Assembly: GCA_029948255.1 (NCBI GenBank) | Contig: JALIZF010001815.1 | Location: 797,418 to 861,417, forward strand | DNA length: 64,000 nucleotides | Direction: 5' to 3' | Source: Telmatactis stephensoni | Lineage: Eukaryota > Cnidaria > Anthozoa > Actiniaria > Isophelliidae | In this document: positions 9,974 to 22,100 of the stretch, piece by piece | How positions within the stretch are numbered: position 1 is the stretch's first letter | Layout of the letters: each line of letters opens with the position of its first letter | Notes under the pieces: generated by a model | Seen by the model: only the letters and a program-made list of their open reading frames with translations | Databases searched by the model: none | Told to the model about the DNA's origin: nothing | Translations under genes and position numbers: made by a program

Positions 9974-12420
9974 ATATAGTATTGTTTTTTTTTATCTAGC
10001 TATTGATGATTAGATGATAAATACGGCCCAATACCAGTTTCTAAATGGTATAGGCATTAAAACCCTAGCCTGACGTTGTTGTTTAGTTTGACAAATTCAA
10101 ACCCTCTTCAGGATATGAGCATCAGAAGTATTCGATGACAGATAGCCTTGGAGACCACCCCGCGCCAGAAGTATCGATAACTCTATAGCTGGTTAGTCCT
10201 TAAAGGAATGCCGCCAGACTGCTAGCTAAAACAAAGATGAGTTGCGCTAGTATAAAGTGGTACGAAGACGATCAAAATCTGACCAACAAACTACTGACCA
10301 ACCAACAAACAAACAAACTAACGAACGAACGAACGAACGAACGAACAAACAAACGAACGAACGAACGAACGAACGAACTAGTTAAATGAATAAATAACGA
10401 ACTAACAAACAAAGAAACAAACAAACAAATTTAACTGACCTTCAGTGATTCCAAGGAAAAATTCAATCAAAGTTAAGATACAAAGATAACCCTCGGTCCG
10501 CCCCTGTACTTGAGTGCATGCGTAAGGGAGTATTCGCCCTTCCACCTAACAACGTTTTCTTCATTGTTACTTTAAATACACCACTGGAATCACTTCCACA
10601 GTCAGTGTAATAGTCATGTAAAAAAGCCATGTATAGATCAAGTAAATTGCTATTACTTTTACATTGTTTTTCATAGATTTTCCATGCTTTCCAGAAAAAA
10701 TACGGTTCTTACAGTCATCATTTCAGAAACTTTTCGGAGGTAATTGCCATAGATTTTACATGGATTTACATCTTGCAAATACATTTACATACCATGCAAA
10801 GCTATCATAACTATGTAAATAACATACCGTGTTAAAGTGCCATGGGAAAATACCTTTGTCAAAAATAGCAATTTAATTACTGAATCATGATGTGGTTTAG
10901 ACATGTATTACGTAAGTCATTCAAATTTTCTAGTGACAAAGCATGACAAAGCATGACAAAGCATGACAAAGGCACAAGCCCCAGCAGCATAAAATCCATC
11001 AGATATTATCAGATATAATATATTTAGCTAAATATCTATTGAGGCAAGTGAGATATACCGAGAATGGATTTGCCGATATGGAAGACTCAAGCAAAAACGA
11101 ACACTGTCAATGAGAAGTTCACATGTTGATTTTTCTTATGCTTTTATCAGTAATAATAATAATAAGAAGAAGAAGAATGATGATGATGATGATGATGATG
11201 ATATAATTAGTGTCAATGTCTTCTAGCGCTTGCGTACTAATTGGGGGACACTATACTCTCACACTCACTACCTGTACATTAAATATTTTTCACACATCGC
11301 TTAACTCACATGTTGATTTTTGCAGTAAGGAACAGAGCTTACTTATAGTAAATGTTAAGTGAAACGTGATCTACTGCATGTGGTGTGTTTCCCCATGGCC
11401 AATGAGTTCCCCATGCAACATCATCTTATTATCAAACGAGTTTATGAAGAAAACCAGAGCTATCTGACAGTTTAAAATACAGAAGCCAGACAGCCAACCT
11501 GAGTAAGATGATCATCTCACAGGCAAAAATCAATGTCGTCGTCGTACAAGAATCCAAAACTTGGATTTTGCCTACGAGATGATCACTTTCCTCAAGTTTA
11601 GGAAGACAACGGAACTTACTTCTCTTTGGATGTAGAATACCACATATCACTTTGCACGGACAGCCAAATTCGTTGAGGGTGTTCTATAATGAAACAACAC
11701 ATGCGCGGACTTTGCGTCCGATTGGGGATGGCATACCCGATCACTAAAAAGAAGATGTTCTATTAGAAAGCTCATACTTCAATGCTATCATGAAAGGTCA
11801 CCAAAGTGTTGGAACGTAATCATATATTTGAACCAATAGGGTGTTCCGTTTGTCCACAGCCAAAAATCTAATTGAACAGATCACCTTGTTAATCAGCCTT
11901 AGCGAAACTCCTTGAAATGGAGTAGTTTGCAACATGGTTTTGAAGAAACCTATCAGCAATCCAGCAGTTTAGGAAGATTGGATACGCAAATGGTGTGAGA
12001 TTACGTACGCCCTTCGATGCACTACCTTGTTGACCTTTCTAAAACTATTGTTAAAATACAGATTAATTTAATAATGATTAATGGTAAGAACCAGAATCTA
12101 GACACGCGCGGTAGTTTTGGAGCACGTTAAACTCGGCGACAGCAACCTAAACGTGCCCGTGAAACACAAATCATACTGAGGCGGGACTGAAAAATAGCGC
12201 GCGCTTTTGAGAAACACCCGGGAAATTTAACGAGATTTTTGGCGGGCCCATGCATTCCTAGAAACGGGAGGGCACCTTTCATCAAGGGGATATCTTCATT
12301 GGAAGCCGTTTGAAGGTGATAACCTAGTCTTGTCTAAAAGCCTTTTGCATTTTAGGAAAGGAAAAGGGTAAGAGAAGACAGAACTGAACAGAGAGTTCCC
12401 TGATCTTCCCTGTTCAACCC
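9974..12420. other. intergenic; short tandem repeats only
   Basis: Contains an AACG/AAAC tetranucleotide array (about 10290-10430), three copies of GCATGACAAA (about 10934-10971), and TAA, GAA and GAT trinucleotide runs (about 11150-11203). No credible coding region on either strand. Confidence 0.6.
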
Positions 12421-12424
12421 TCGC

Positions 12425-12434
12425 GCGCATGCGC
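12425..12434. promoter_or_regulatory. NRF1-type palindrome in a GC-rich patch
   Basis: GCGCATGCGC, the consensus of the NRF1 factor, lies in a locally GC-rich region (12100-12440) that stands out from the AT-rich surroundings. This is promoter-like, but no transcript is assigned. Confidence 0.4.
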
Positions 12435-13313
12435 AAAGTCGATGCTCAGGCTATAGCGTCAACCACATAACACTCTATCAGTTTACACGGTTGAAAATTT
12501 AGTTTTCTGAAGTAGCTAAGCACGAAGAGATGTCTATTTATAGTAAATAGCTAGTATTACTAATAAGTCTATATATCTTGTAATGTATGTAGCTTTTTCA
12601 GTATGGGATAGGTCAAAGAAAGACGTGAATTGACATGGTTCGAAGAATTGGAGCCGTTAGTACCAACGTTAGTACCAACGTAGGTTCCCTTAGTACATTC
12701 TCCACTATTTCACACGCGTTGTATTTTAATTGTCACGTCTTGAATTCTTTTCTATTTTGAGAACCTCAAGAGCTTACTCAACGTGTGACAGTAAGTATGT
12801 AAGATCATTTGAAAAGATGAAGGTCTTAACGCGCAGGCTTGTATCAAATTTAGAAAACGTTTCGGGATGTGCACGGAAATAAATGTCATTTGTTTTCCAT
12901 TTTTCCGACTCTAAGAAAGTTTCTGTTTGGCTAAATTACGGTAAAAACAACATGGTGAAACGTCGAAGACAAAGGAGATAATATTTCTAATGTACAAAAA
13001 AAGAGAGAGAATCTCTACTTGATTATTCACACAGGCTCGGTGAAGTCAATTCGAAGTTGGTGAAGCAGTCAAAAGTTTCCGAAAAGTCAAAAGTTTGTCT
13101 CAGTAAAGCACAAAATTTCGAAAATGATGGTTATTTAGGTAGTGGTCAGTTTTGTTGTAAACCAGAAAGAACTTACCAACAGCCTTGTAAAGTGTTCAGC
13201 TCTCTATGCATATACAGGCCATGTAGAGTCGTTTTTGTGGATGCTTCAAATCTGTTTCTTTGGATAGAAAAAACTGTTGAGCAATAAGGTATGATCCTCT
13301 ATAGAGATTTCAC

Positions 13314-13323
13314 TGCGCATGCG
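13314..13323. promoter_or_regulatory. NRF1-like motif upstream of a candidate first exon
   Basis: TGCGCATGCG lies 71 bp before the ATG at 13394. It is a common core-promoter element of TATA-less animal genes, consistent with a transcription start here. Confidence 0.4.
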
Positions 13324-13393
13324 TTCCTTGTTACAGTGGTTTTGAAATCACGCCACAAAGGCCAGGTCAGTCGTGAACATCCGTTTCAGGAGG

Positions 13394-13435
13394 ATGAGGG
13401 ATAGACTTCCGGATTTGCGTTTCCCTGTGTTTGAT
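13394..13435 (+). CDS. candidate first coding exon of a syntaxin-like gene
   Basis: ATG followed by RDRLPDLR, then FPVFD and a good donor (GAT|GTAAGC), phase 0. Known family: plasma-membrane syntaxins (syntaxin 1-4 group) start with a short first exon reading M-R/K-D-R-x-x-x-L; human syntaxin-2 begins MRDRLPDL. The context fits a first exon, with an NRF1-like motif just upstream. No later syntaxin exon (Habc or SNARE motif) was seen on the plus strand in this window, so this may be a lone or relic exon, or the rest may lie far away. The peptide is short, so chance remains possible. Confidence 0.35.
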
Positions 13436-14817
13436 GTAAGCAGTTTACTGATCCAAGGATTACTGGATTACTTACTTACTTATATACACCGCCTTTGTAT
13501 GGCAACTGAGGCTGAAACTTACACACGAAAGATTGCTGTGGTCACAGCATTTAACTGTTGTTATCTCACCTTGACCATAGTTGTCATGGTAACCTGGTTA
13601 AAGGTGAGTTACCGCATCCAATAGTTCGGGAGGTTTTTTTTCGATTCTTTGTTTGTTTGTTTTGCTTGCCTTTTGTTTGTTTATAGCTTGCTTGTTTGTT
13701 TGCTTATAGCTTGTTTGCCCCTTTTTAATTTGTTTCAGTTTTTTACAATGAAATAGAAAAATGTAAATTGGAAAATCTTCAGCATAAGCGTTCTGAGGAC
13801 AAAGCTTTAGCTCCTAATAAAATGGGATCAGAAATGTTATCTTTCTTATACGAAATGCTCTTTCTCGGTAAAGCCTCTCCCAACTTCAAGTCCATGACCT
13901 TTCTATACGCTTAACGCTAAAGCACTGAAATTCTAGCCTTTCAGTCCAAAACCGCCAGGATAAGCTATCGTTTAAGTGCACAAATCATTTGGCGAAAGCT
14001 TTCGACTATCATATAGCAAACCTGTTGGAATTTGGTTGATAATTCTAACAATTAATGCTTTCTCAGAGCTGGATTTTAAATGATTTCAAATAAAAACTCG
14101 CGCGAGCCAGCATTTGAAATGTGAAATTATTGGCTATGCAAAAAATCTGGCAACCGCCCAATCGATGCGGCACTTTTTGTTTGATTAGTAGACAAAAAAG
14201 TATCCCCTTAGTGGCTGATGACAAAAATAACAAATGTAACCTGTATAATGTAACATATAGTGCCATAGTGAAATTTTGCAGTCAGTACTTTTCACAGCTG
14301 TTTGGATTTAGCTAGACCAGGTTGTCATACAATGGAACTTTCCCAGGAATGATGCGTGTAACAATAAGACAGTTTTTGTCAGATGATGGAAGTTTGCCTG
14401 GAACGATGCCGGTAACAAGAAGGCAGTTTTGGGGTGTCATATTTTGGACGCTTGCCCATCACGGGTTTGGGTCGTCAGAACGTTTCCTAGAACGATGCGT
14501 ACAACAAGACAGTGGTTTTAAGCTGTGTTCATCGCAGCCATCATTGCACTTCATTAACGTTGGGAGTCTTTCAGTGTAATGTTGTTGAAGTAGCACTTAT
14601 TAAGAAGTTCTGCAACCTCCACACACAACCTTGCACGCAGTTGCAGATCTAGAGATGGACGCAAGGCACAATTCTTGTGTTGTGGAAAGATGGAAAGCTA
14701 ACTGTAAATACGACATACGTGACAATGCAAATAATTTAAAGTGACTTAGGATCTAATTTGGCAACAACGCAAATGTAAAACGCAAAGTTCACAGCAATTC
14801 CTGGTATCCCTTTGTCG
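13436..14817. other. intergenic; diverged short tandem repeat
   Basis: At 14334-14372, 14388-14426 and 14476-14511 there are three related units of the type GAAc/gTTtCCtgGAAcGATGC followed by GTAACAA-rich sequence and GACAG. They create an open frame at 14322-14579 that is more likely repeat than gene. TTTG-rich runs occur at 13645-13735. No other gene seen. Confidence 0.5.
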
Positions 14818-14823
14818 TTTATT
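14818..14823 (-). terminator. poly(A) signal of the receptor gene
   Basis: AATAAA on the minus strand, about 90 bases after the TAA stop at 14914-14916. Confidence 0.65.
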
Positions 14824-14913
14824 TACATGTTGACCAATAAAAATAAACTATTTACATAAATTTTGATTGCTTTGTTGCCATAGCAACTATGCTTGCTCTG
14901 CAAGTCCCAATAA

Positions 14914-15170
14914 TTACGTCTGCCAGCCTGGACTACCGTCATCATTATATAATGTCACGTACTCCTCGTTGTCACGCAAAGTACTACCTTCGCCATTTCC
15001 TAGCAGGCCCTGCGCAACCTCATAAACTGGTTCTGTAGTCTTTGGAATATTTATGTACAGTTTTTTACCATTTTCTTTTGGGATTTCGTAGCCTGTGTTG
15101 GGATCCCTGTGTGTCACCCAAGCGGGGTTTATCCTTGAACTTTCCACGATTGCGTAATCGTAAATTAAAC
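14914..15170 (-). CDS. receptor exon 7: tyrosine-rich C-terminus and stop
   Basis: Acceptor GTTATAG|GT; 84 codons after the split Gly, then TAA at 14914-14916. Contains YDYAIV, TGYEIP, LYINI, VYEVA and EEYVTLYND. The 257-nt length closes the reading frame exactly. Confidence 0.78.
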
Positions 15171-16133
15171 CTATAACAATTTTGGATATGATGATCACTA
15201 TGACAACTATGTCACAAAAGTTCATGCCCCAGATGTTTCCTTAATTATCTTAATTTGACTAATCAAAAGGATTTTCTGAACATTTAAAGAAAAATCTTGT
15301 AGATTGTTCTTAGTTTTAATGGGCTTAAAAATTGGACGTTATTCATTCGCATTTTATTCCCAAAACGGCTCTTTTCAAATATGCGCATTTTCGTAGCCTG
15401 TCATTTTGTTCACAATAAGCAGTTTTGAGTTTCTCAAGCCATTCATTTTTAAAATATAACGAAAATAAGCCACATCTTTTGATCTTTTACAGGCTTAAAG
15501 ATCTAAAATGAGACTTTCTGGAATGTCTGCCAAAGACAACTTAAAAGTACTCCAAAAAAATGCGAATGTTTTATTAAGCAAGCATGCAAAAATGTGAAAT
15601 TTTCATCACGCCAAAAGCCATCACAATTGATTCCGTGGTTGTTAAATAACGGGATAAAAATAAAGGACGCCACGTTGGCTGCTACTGAAATTCCTCACTG
15701 ACACAAATAGTGGACACAACAGAGAAGAAATCCTAAGAATTTTGGTAACTCAGAGCCAGTTGATAAAAAGCTATTGCAGTTAAAATCAGGAGCACGAACT
15801 TTTGAGACTTCCTGTAAAGAGTTAATCTACGATAATCTTGCATTACCTTGGTTTGGTGTTTGTGATGGAGTTGGTTCTATGTAGCTGCTGCGAGAGGCAT
15901 TCAAATCATCTCTATTTGAACTGCGTTTTGATCTGAGAAGTAAAAAGAACTTATTGTTTATTTCCGATTATTTTAAAGGAGGGCGTAGTGCACGATGGGA
16001 TAAATTTGTGCACACGTAATTATTGGTTCTCTTTTCCCCTACTCGAGGTTATTAAGTCCATTCGATTCCTTCCACCTTCCTTCCCTCCTTCGTTCCTTTC
16101 TATACTTCCTTTTCTCTCTTCCCTCTTTCATTC

Positions 16134-16164
<31 letters not shown>

Positions 16165-19100
16165 TTCTTCCTTCCGTCCTGGCTTTTCGCTTTATCCCCC
16201 CCCCCCTTTTCCCTCCCCCCCATTCCCCCGCTCCGGCCCGCCTCTCTTTTTCTATCTCTCTAGCTTTTCTTTTCTTTCGGTCTAATTTTTCATAGTATAG
16301 TTATGAAAAAATAGATGAGTATGTTTAGATTCTTACTTTTTCCTTTTAAGTAAAATTACTGTGACAACAGTAGCAACAATAATTATACAGACGATTCCCA
16401 AAGCAGTAACCACGCCCACTATAATCGGTGAGATTCCTTGTGGTGTTTCTTGTTGTTGTGTCGCTAATACTACAGTTGAGATAAACTAGAAATAGGGAAA
16501 AAGGGAAAATTAACAACAATTCAAAATACAACGCCCCGTTTTTGTGAACCATACATAAACTGTACAATGATAATTAACAAACTCATTTTACAGTGTTAGT
16601 CTGTTAATTTTTCATAGATACATTTGACAGGTTTGAACTAGTACCTACGAATAAAATAACTTCTGTATGACAGTAAACAGCCATTTTACCCGAGCAAATG
16701 AATATGCGCTCAACAGTGCTTCTTGGAGAAAATGGGATTTTAAATACCCAATGATGCTGTCAAACACCTAAATTATACATAAGAATGCATGGTAAGATAG
16801 TTCGAGTAACTCAACCATTGAGTACCTTAATAGTTGATTTACGTTCTGTACTGGTTTTCGTTGTTGTTGTTGTTGGCTTTATTGTCGTTGTTGATGTAGC
16901 AAATGAAACAGGACCTGCATTTATACAAATTGTAATAAGCATAACTTGATATAGCCTCTAACTCTTCTTAACTATCTTGCTTGGGTTTCCTGTGGCCCTA
17001 GAAAGAAGAGAGTCCAGTCTACTTCATCTTTCTAAGCCACAGGACACCCAAGTAAGAGGATCTAGAGGAGTTGCCTGCTCAGGAGACTGAACTTCATTGA
17101 TAACAATTATGCAAAACATTCCCCGAATTAACGAGCACTTTCTCATCACATGCACCACAGATGGCTGCTAAAGAAAGGTTATGAATTACAGTTGAAGATC
17201 GTTAATACGGCCACGTAAGGGCCGGTCAAACGTAACTGGCCGTAATAACGAGGTGGCAGTATTTTTACAAGAAATTAAGTGGGATCTCTAATTGCTAGAC
17301 CAAAATGGGGTGGAAATCATATAAACCTGTATAAACGATATAGCGGGGTTGCTGTATTAACGAGGTGGCCCTAAGATAGCCTCAGTATCAGACCCTTTCG
17401 GGGAGGAAGAGGGGTGAGGGGAAGGGGTTGCCGTAAGGGCGCGGGATCTCACTGTGTTCGGAGTTAATTAAACTTGTTTCTATGTTACTACATACATTTC
17501 ATTGTCCCAGCCATTTTGAAGAGAATACACGATGACTTTGCAGGTGCTTGGCAGCTAAAATGAAGACTAATAAGTCGACCAGATAAAAGCCGTGTAGCCT
17601 TGGATATCTGAAAATTAACAGAGAAACACTTAACGTAAAGTGTAAATGTAAAATACTTTCTTTATAGTGGAAGAGCGCTTAGCTATCCAGCTAGTTTCCA
17701 GGCACTCCACTGAAATAATCACAACTAAATAGTGTAAATGAAACATAAAGTATTTAAGAAACCCAACTGGCAAGGAGGCAAACGAGTTGGCTATTTACAA
17801 GCATGGTTGAGAAACTGAATTTGAACATGGCGAACCCAGAACAAATACAGCTAGTGGCCAGAGCGGGACTGGAACTCGGTATATTACTGAGTCTGTGTAT
17901 GTTGCTTGCACTTGTGCGGTAAGGTACGCAATTTTCGCACTCCAGAAACGCAGAATAAACATTATACTGTTGGGCTCCCTGTGTCACAATACTAACTCTC
18001 GAAATTTAAGCCTGGTTCTAGTGAGCGACGCAAGCATAAGCACAAGCCACATACGCAGACTCAGTAATGTACTGCTCATTAGCAGTGCTTGTCTTTTCAC
18101 TAGTGACATAAGCATAAGCATAAGCACAAGCAACATACACAGACTCAGTAGTGTATTAGGGGATGTTTACATGGCGCTAGGATCATCCCAGCAGGCGAAT
18201 CATCCTACTATACATTTACTGCATTTTGTTTAGGAGGATGATCCTAGTACCCGAAGTGAAGACACAAATTTGCACGTAAACAGAATGCAGTAAATGTATA
18301 GCAGGTAGGATGATTCGTCTGCTAGGATGATCCTAGTGCAAGGATGATCATAGTGTCATGTAAACACCCCCTAAGTCAGTGTATGCAATGCTTGCGCTTG
18401 TGCTTGTGTCGCTTGTGAAAACAAGGCCTTGGGAATCGATTTTCACTCGCGCCTCTCCACCGCAGGAAGCCCGCTACCAAAAATAAAAGCTGGCATCCTA
18501 CATTGTAGTCCTAACGTCATTAAGGTGGCTGGAGCCTATTTCGCCAGTGCGCGGGTAGTCGAATTGAAGCGGCTATTAATTGCGTTACAGAATTAAGTTG
18601 ACCAAACTTTTTACGCACACCTACTACAAATGGACCAAACTTTATAATGATACTAGTTTGGTTGAAATCGGAGCTTTTTTAACATCGAAATTGTTATACA
18701 CTAGATTTGAAATTTTGCCAATTTTCTCAAAATCCAGACCTCGACGAGCAAAACGATTTATGAGACTTTGTAAATCAAATGTTTGTCTATAATATGAGAG
18801 CGTTTAAAGAAATTCTAAAAACGGAGCAATTATTTAACTTTGAAGAAATTTAAAACCGCGGGTGCTCTACTAAATTAATTTTATAACAATAATTTTCCAA
18901 AGAAAAGTTGCAATATTTTTGGTTCTAAATAATACCAAGGCATGGTTCTTTATTTTGTGAATATGTCATCGTATTTGCTATTTTTGATCGCCGTTGAGAC
19001 GACTGTACGTAAAGCACTAAATTGCTGCGTTTATCTCGGAATTTCGACATCCACGTTAATAATACTGTTTCTTGAAAACTAGTAGATCAATTTTTTTTTA

Positions 19101-22100
19101 TTTCTCGATATTGAATATTTCGACATCCACGTTAATAATACTGTTTCTTGAAAACTAGTAGATTAGTGCAGGCATATCGTGCACAAAAAGTGCAGAATTG
19201 TTCAGTTTTTTGCTACAAGCATGAAAATTGGCACAATGATAGAAGACAACATGCTGACTAATTCCTGATATAGCGCCACGCCCAAAAATCAATACTTCCA
19301 GTTTTACACATGTGGAATTAATTTTCACTTAAAATTAAATACAATTGTTGCATTAACTAGTTGGTTCATGAAATGTGATAATTCTTTATGAGTACTGTTC
19401 CTTCTACCTAGCTGACTATAGTGCCCCACCCTATTCCTCGTACTTCCAGTTTTATGTTAATGGATTTAATTAAATTCAAAATTACTGAAAATAACCGTTT
19501 TCTACAATGCTATCACTACCAACTAATCCAAATTGGTCTAATGATGCATGCCCTTTTCATTTCACATGCACTGCCACACCCTAAAGTACTGCCAGTATAG
19601 ATACATAGGAATACCTCAAGTCTCTCAAGTATCAAAATTATTCACCTTGTTTTAAAGTCAAGGAGATGAAACAACGCAATTTGCATAACATGCAACCATG
19701 GCAACGCCTTTTCAAAAGTACTTCCAGTAATAGTACATTGTAATTGATTATTGGGGTTACTGGAATTTATTAATTTTGGATTATGGAAAATCTTTAAGGT
19801 AAGAATCTTTGACAAGGGAGAGGGCTATTGCAGTTCACTCGTAGCAATCACTAAATTTTATTAATTATTTCAATAACTTCCCAAACGAATTAATTCCATT
19901 TGCAATCGCCTCCACAATCACACATGGCTGTGCACACGAGCTGCAATTTTGCACATTTTTATCTTGCTGACATTTACATCTGGTCAGGTGGCTACACATT
20001 TCCAAAATCTCTTGCTTAGTTTTCCCACAATTGCGTCAATTTAATCTTTTTGGTCCGCCTTTGTCTACTGCCAATTCAAGTGCGGCGCAGAGGGTAGCTG
20101 CAACGACTGACCTGGCTTGATAAGCAGTTAGTCTCTTAATGTGATTTTGGCGGAGTGCTGCAGATGGGATGCTGCCCCCATTGACTTGGCGTTTTTGAAA
20201 ACATTTCCTTCTATAAAATCAATAACTATTTGGCAAAAGTTAGTTTAACTGTACAGTAGTACAACAAATTGCTGCAGTAGACTGACATATATTTCCAACA
20301 GATCTTTACATACAGAATCATTCAAAGGCCGTTCAAATGTTGTTTTTACTTTTGCAAACAATACCTTCAAGTCTCCAAGGCAGAGATTTTCCCGAATATA
20401 GACATTTGATTGCAGCCCGTGAAGACAAAGAAATGAAAAGTTGAAGTTTTACTTCGAAATCGCATGCATGGCAATTGCTTTTTCCACGAGCCTCTGGCTC
20501 TGGAAATAGGCCTACTCCGGGCACTAAAATCGCCGTAATTTTGGGCGATTTTAGCAAAATTATCCCCAAAGATACTCAAAACTTAAGGCGATTTTGGGCG
20601 ATTTTAGGGCCTGGAATGCTCCACCGATGCTCCATTTTAAGGGTATTTACAGTATATTAAAGCTACACGGAAAGAACAGAAGTCGAAACAAGGATAGGAA
20701 GTCACTGATATTCGATGGGGATCAAACTTGGGACCTCTCGCACTAACCAAGTGTGCAATCCTTGCTCCTAAAAGTCGTGGAAGCCATGGAAAGCAGGAAG
20801 TGCAGCTGCTTTGCTAGGGCCTAGTGCTCTGAAAACTTCAAGAACTGCAATATCACAATCCTTACAAATGAAAAAAAAAAGCCTTGAGTCTGATTCCTCT
20901 TAAGTGCATGTTGCCAATCCAGTGAATTCCCGTTCTACATCACATGCTAATCCTTGTCCAAAAGAAGAAATCAAGTGTATGTTTCCAGGCAACTTGATGA
21001 CTTTCATTTGCAAATTTCAACTAAAAGTAAAAAGCTCTCAAAAACCTAAGGAATCCAGCGAATTCCCGTTCAACACTAATTTTTCTCCAACAGAAGAAAT
21101 CAAGTGTTTCTTGTTGGGCAATATGATGGATTTGCAAATTTCAGCAAAAAATAAAAAAAGCTCAATACCCTAAGGAATCTTTCCCAGTTCTACACGCTTT
21201 GGTTGACCATGGCTTTGTTAACTTCTAGATATGGTCTGTGATTTGAGGCTATCAGTGCCGCAATATTCGCTCCACATTACATCAACCCTGGAGACATTCT
21301 GTATTAAACTGCGGTCTTCACAGTCCTGTGTAATTGATCAGGCTATTGTGAACGGGTTTTCTTTATGTGGAAAATTATAAAATAGTGAGAATTATTGATT
21401 GTTACGAGTGAAGTGCAATAACAGTGGCCTTTATGCAGGAATCCCTACAGAAAGATGTCAGATTGCCATATACCCAAACCTAATTCCAGATCATCAATTC
21501 CAAAGTATTATTACTGGAAGTACTTTTGAAAAGGCGTTGCCATGGTTGCATGTTATGCAAATTGCGTTGTTTCATCTCCTTGACTTTAAAACAAGGTGAA
21601 TAATTTTGATACTTGAGAGACTTGAGGTATTCCTATGTATCTATACTGGCAGTACTAACTTTAGGGTGTGGCAGTGCATGTGAAATGAAAAGGGCATGCA
21701 TCATTAGACCAATTTGGATTAGTTGGTAGTGATAGCATTGTAGAAAACGGTTATTTTCAGTAATTTTGAATTTAATTAAATCCATTAACATAAAACTGGA
21801 AGTACGAGGAATAGGGTGGGGCACTATAGTCAGTTAGGTAGAAGGAACAGTACTCATAAAGAATTATCACATTTCATGAACCAACTAGTTAATGCAACAA
21901 TTGTATTTAATTTTAAGTGAAAATTAATTCCACATGTGTAAAACTGGAAGTATTGATTTTTGGGCGTGGCGCTATATCAGGAATTAGTCAGCATGTTGTC
22001 TTTTATCATTGTGCCAATTTTCATGCTTGTAGCAAAAAACTGAACAATTCTGTACGATATGCCTGCACTAGATCAATTTTTTTTTATTTCTCGATATTGA

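Noticed and set aside
13057..13287. 76-codon plus-strand ORF
   Set aside because: Starts at GTG, no domain, no splice support.
14322..14579. 85-codon plus-strand ORF
   Set aside because: Made of three diverged tandem repeat units with no other coding evidence.
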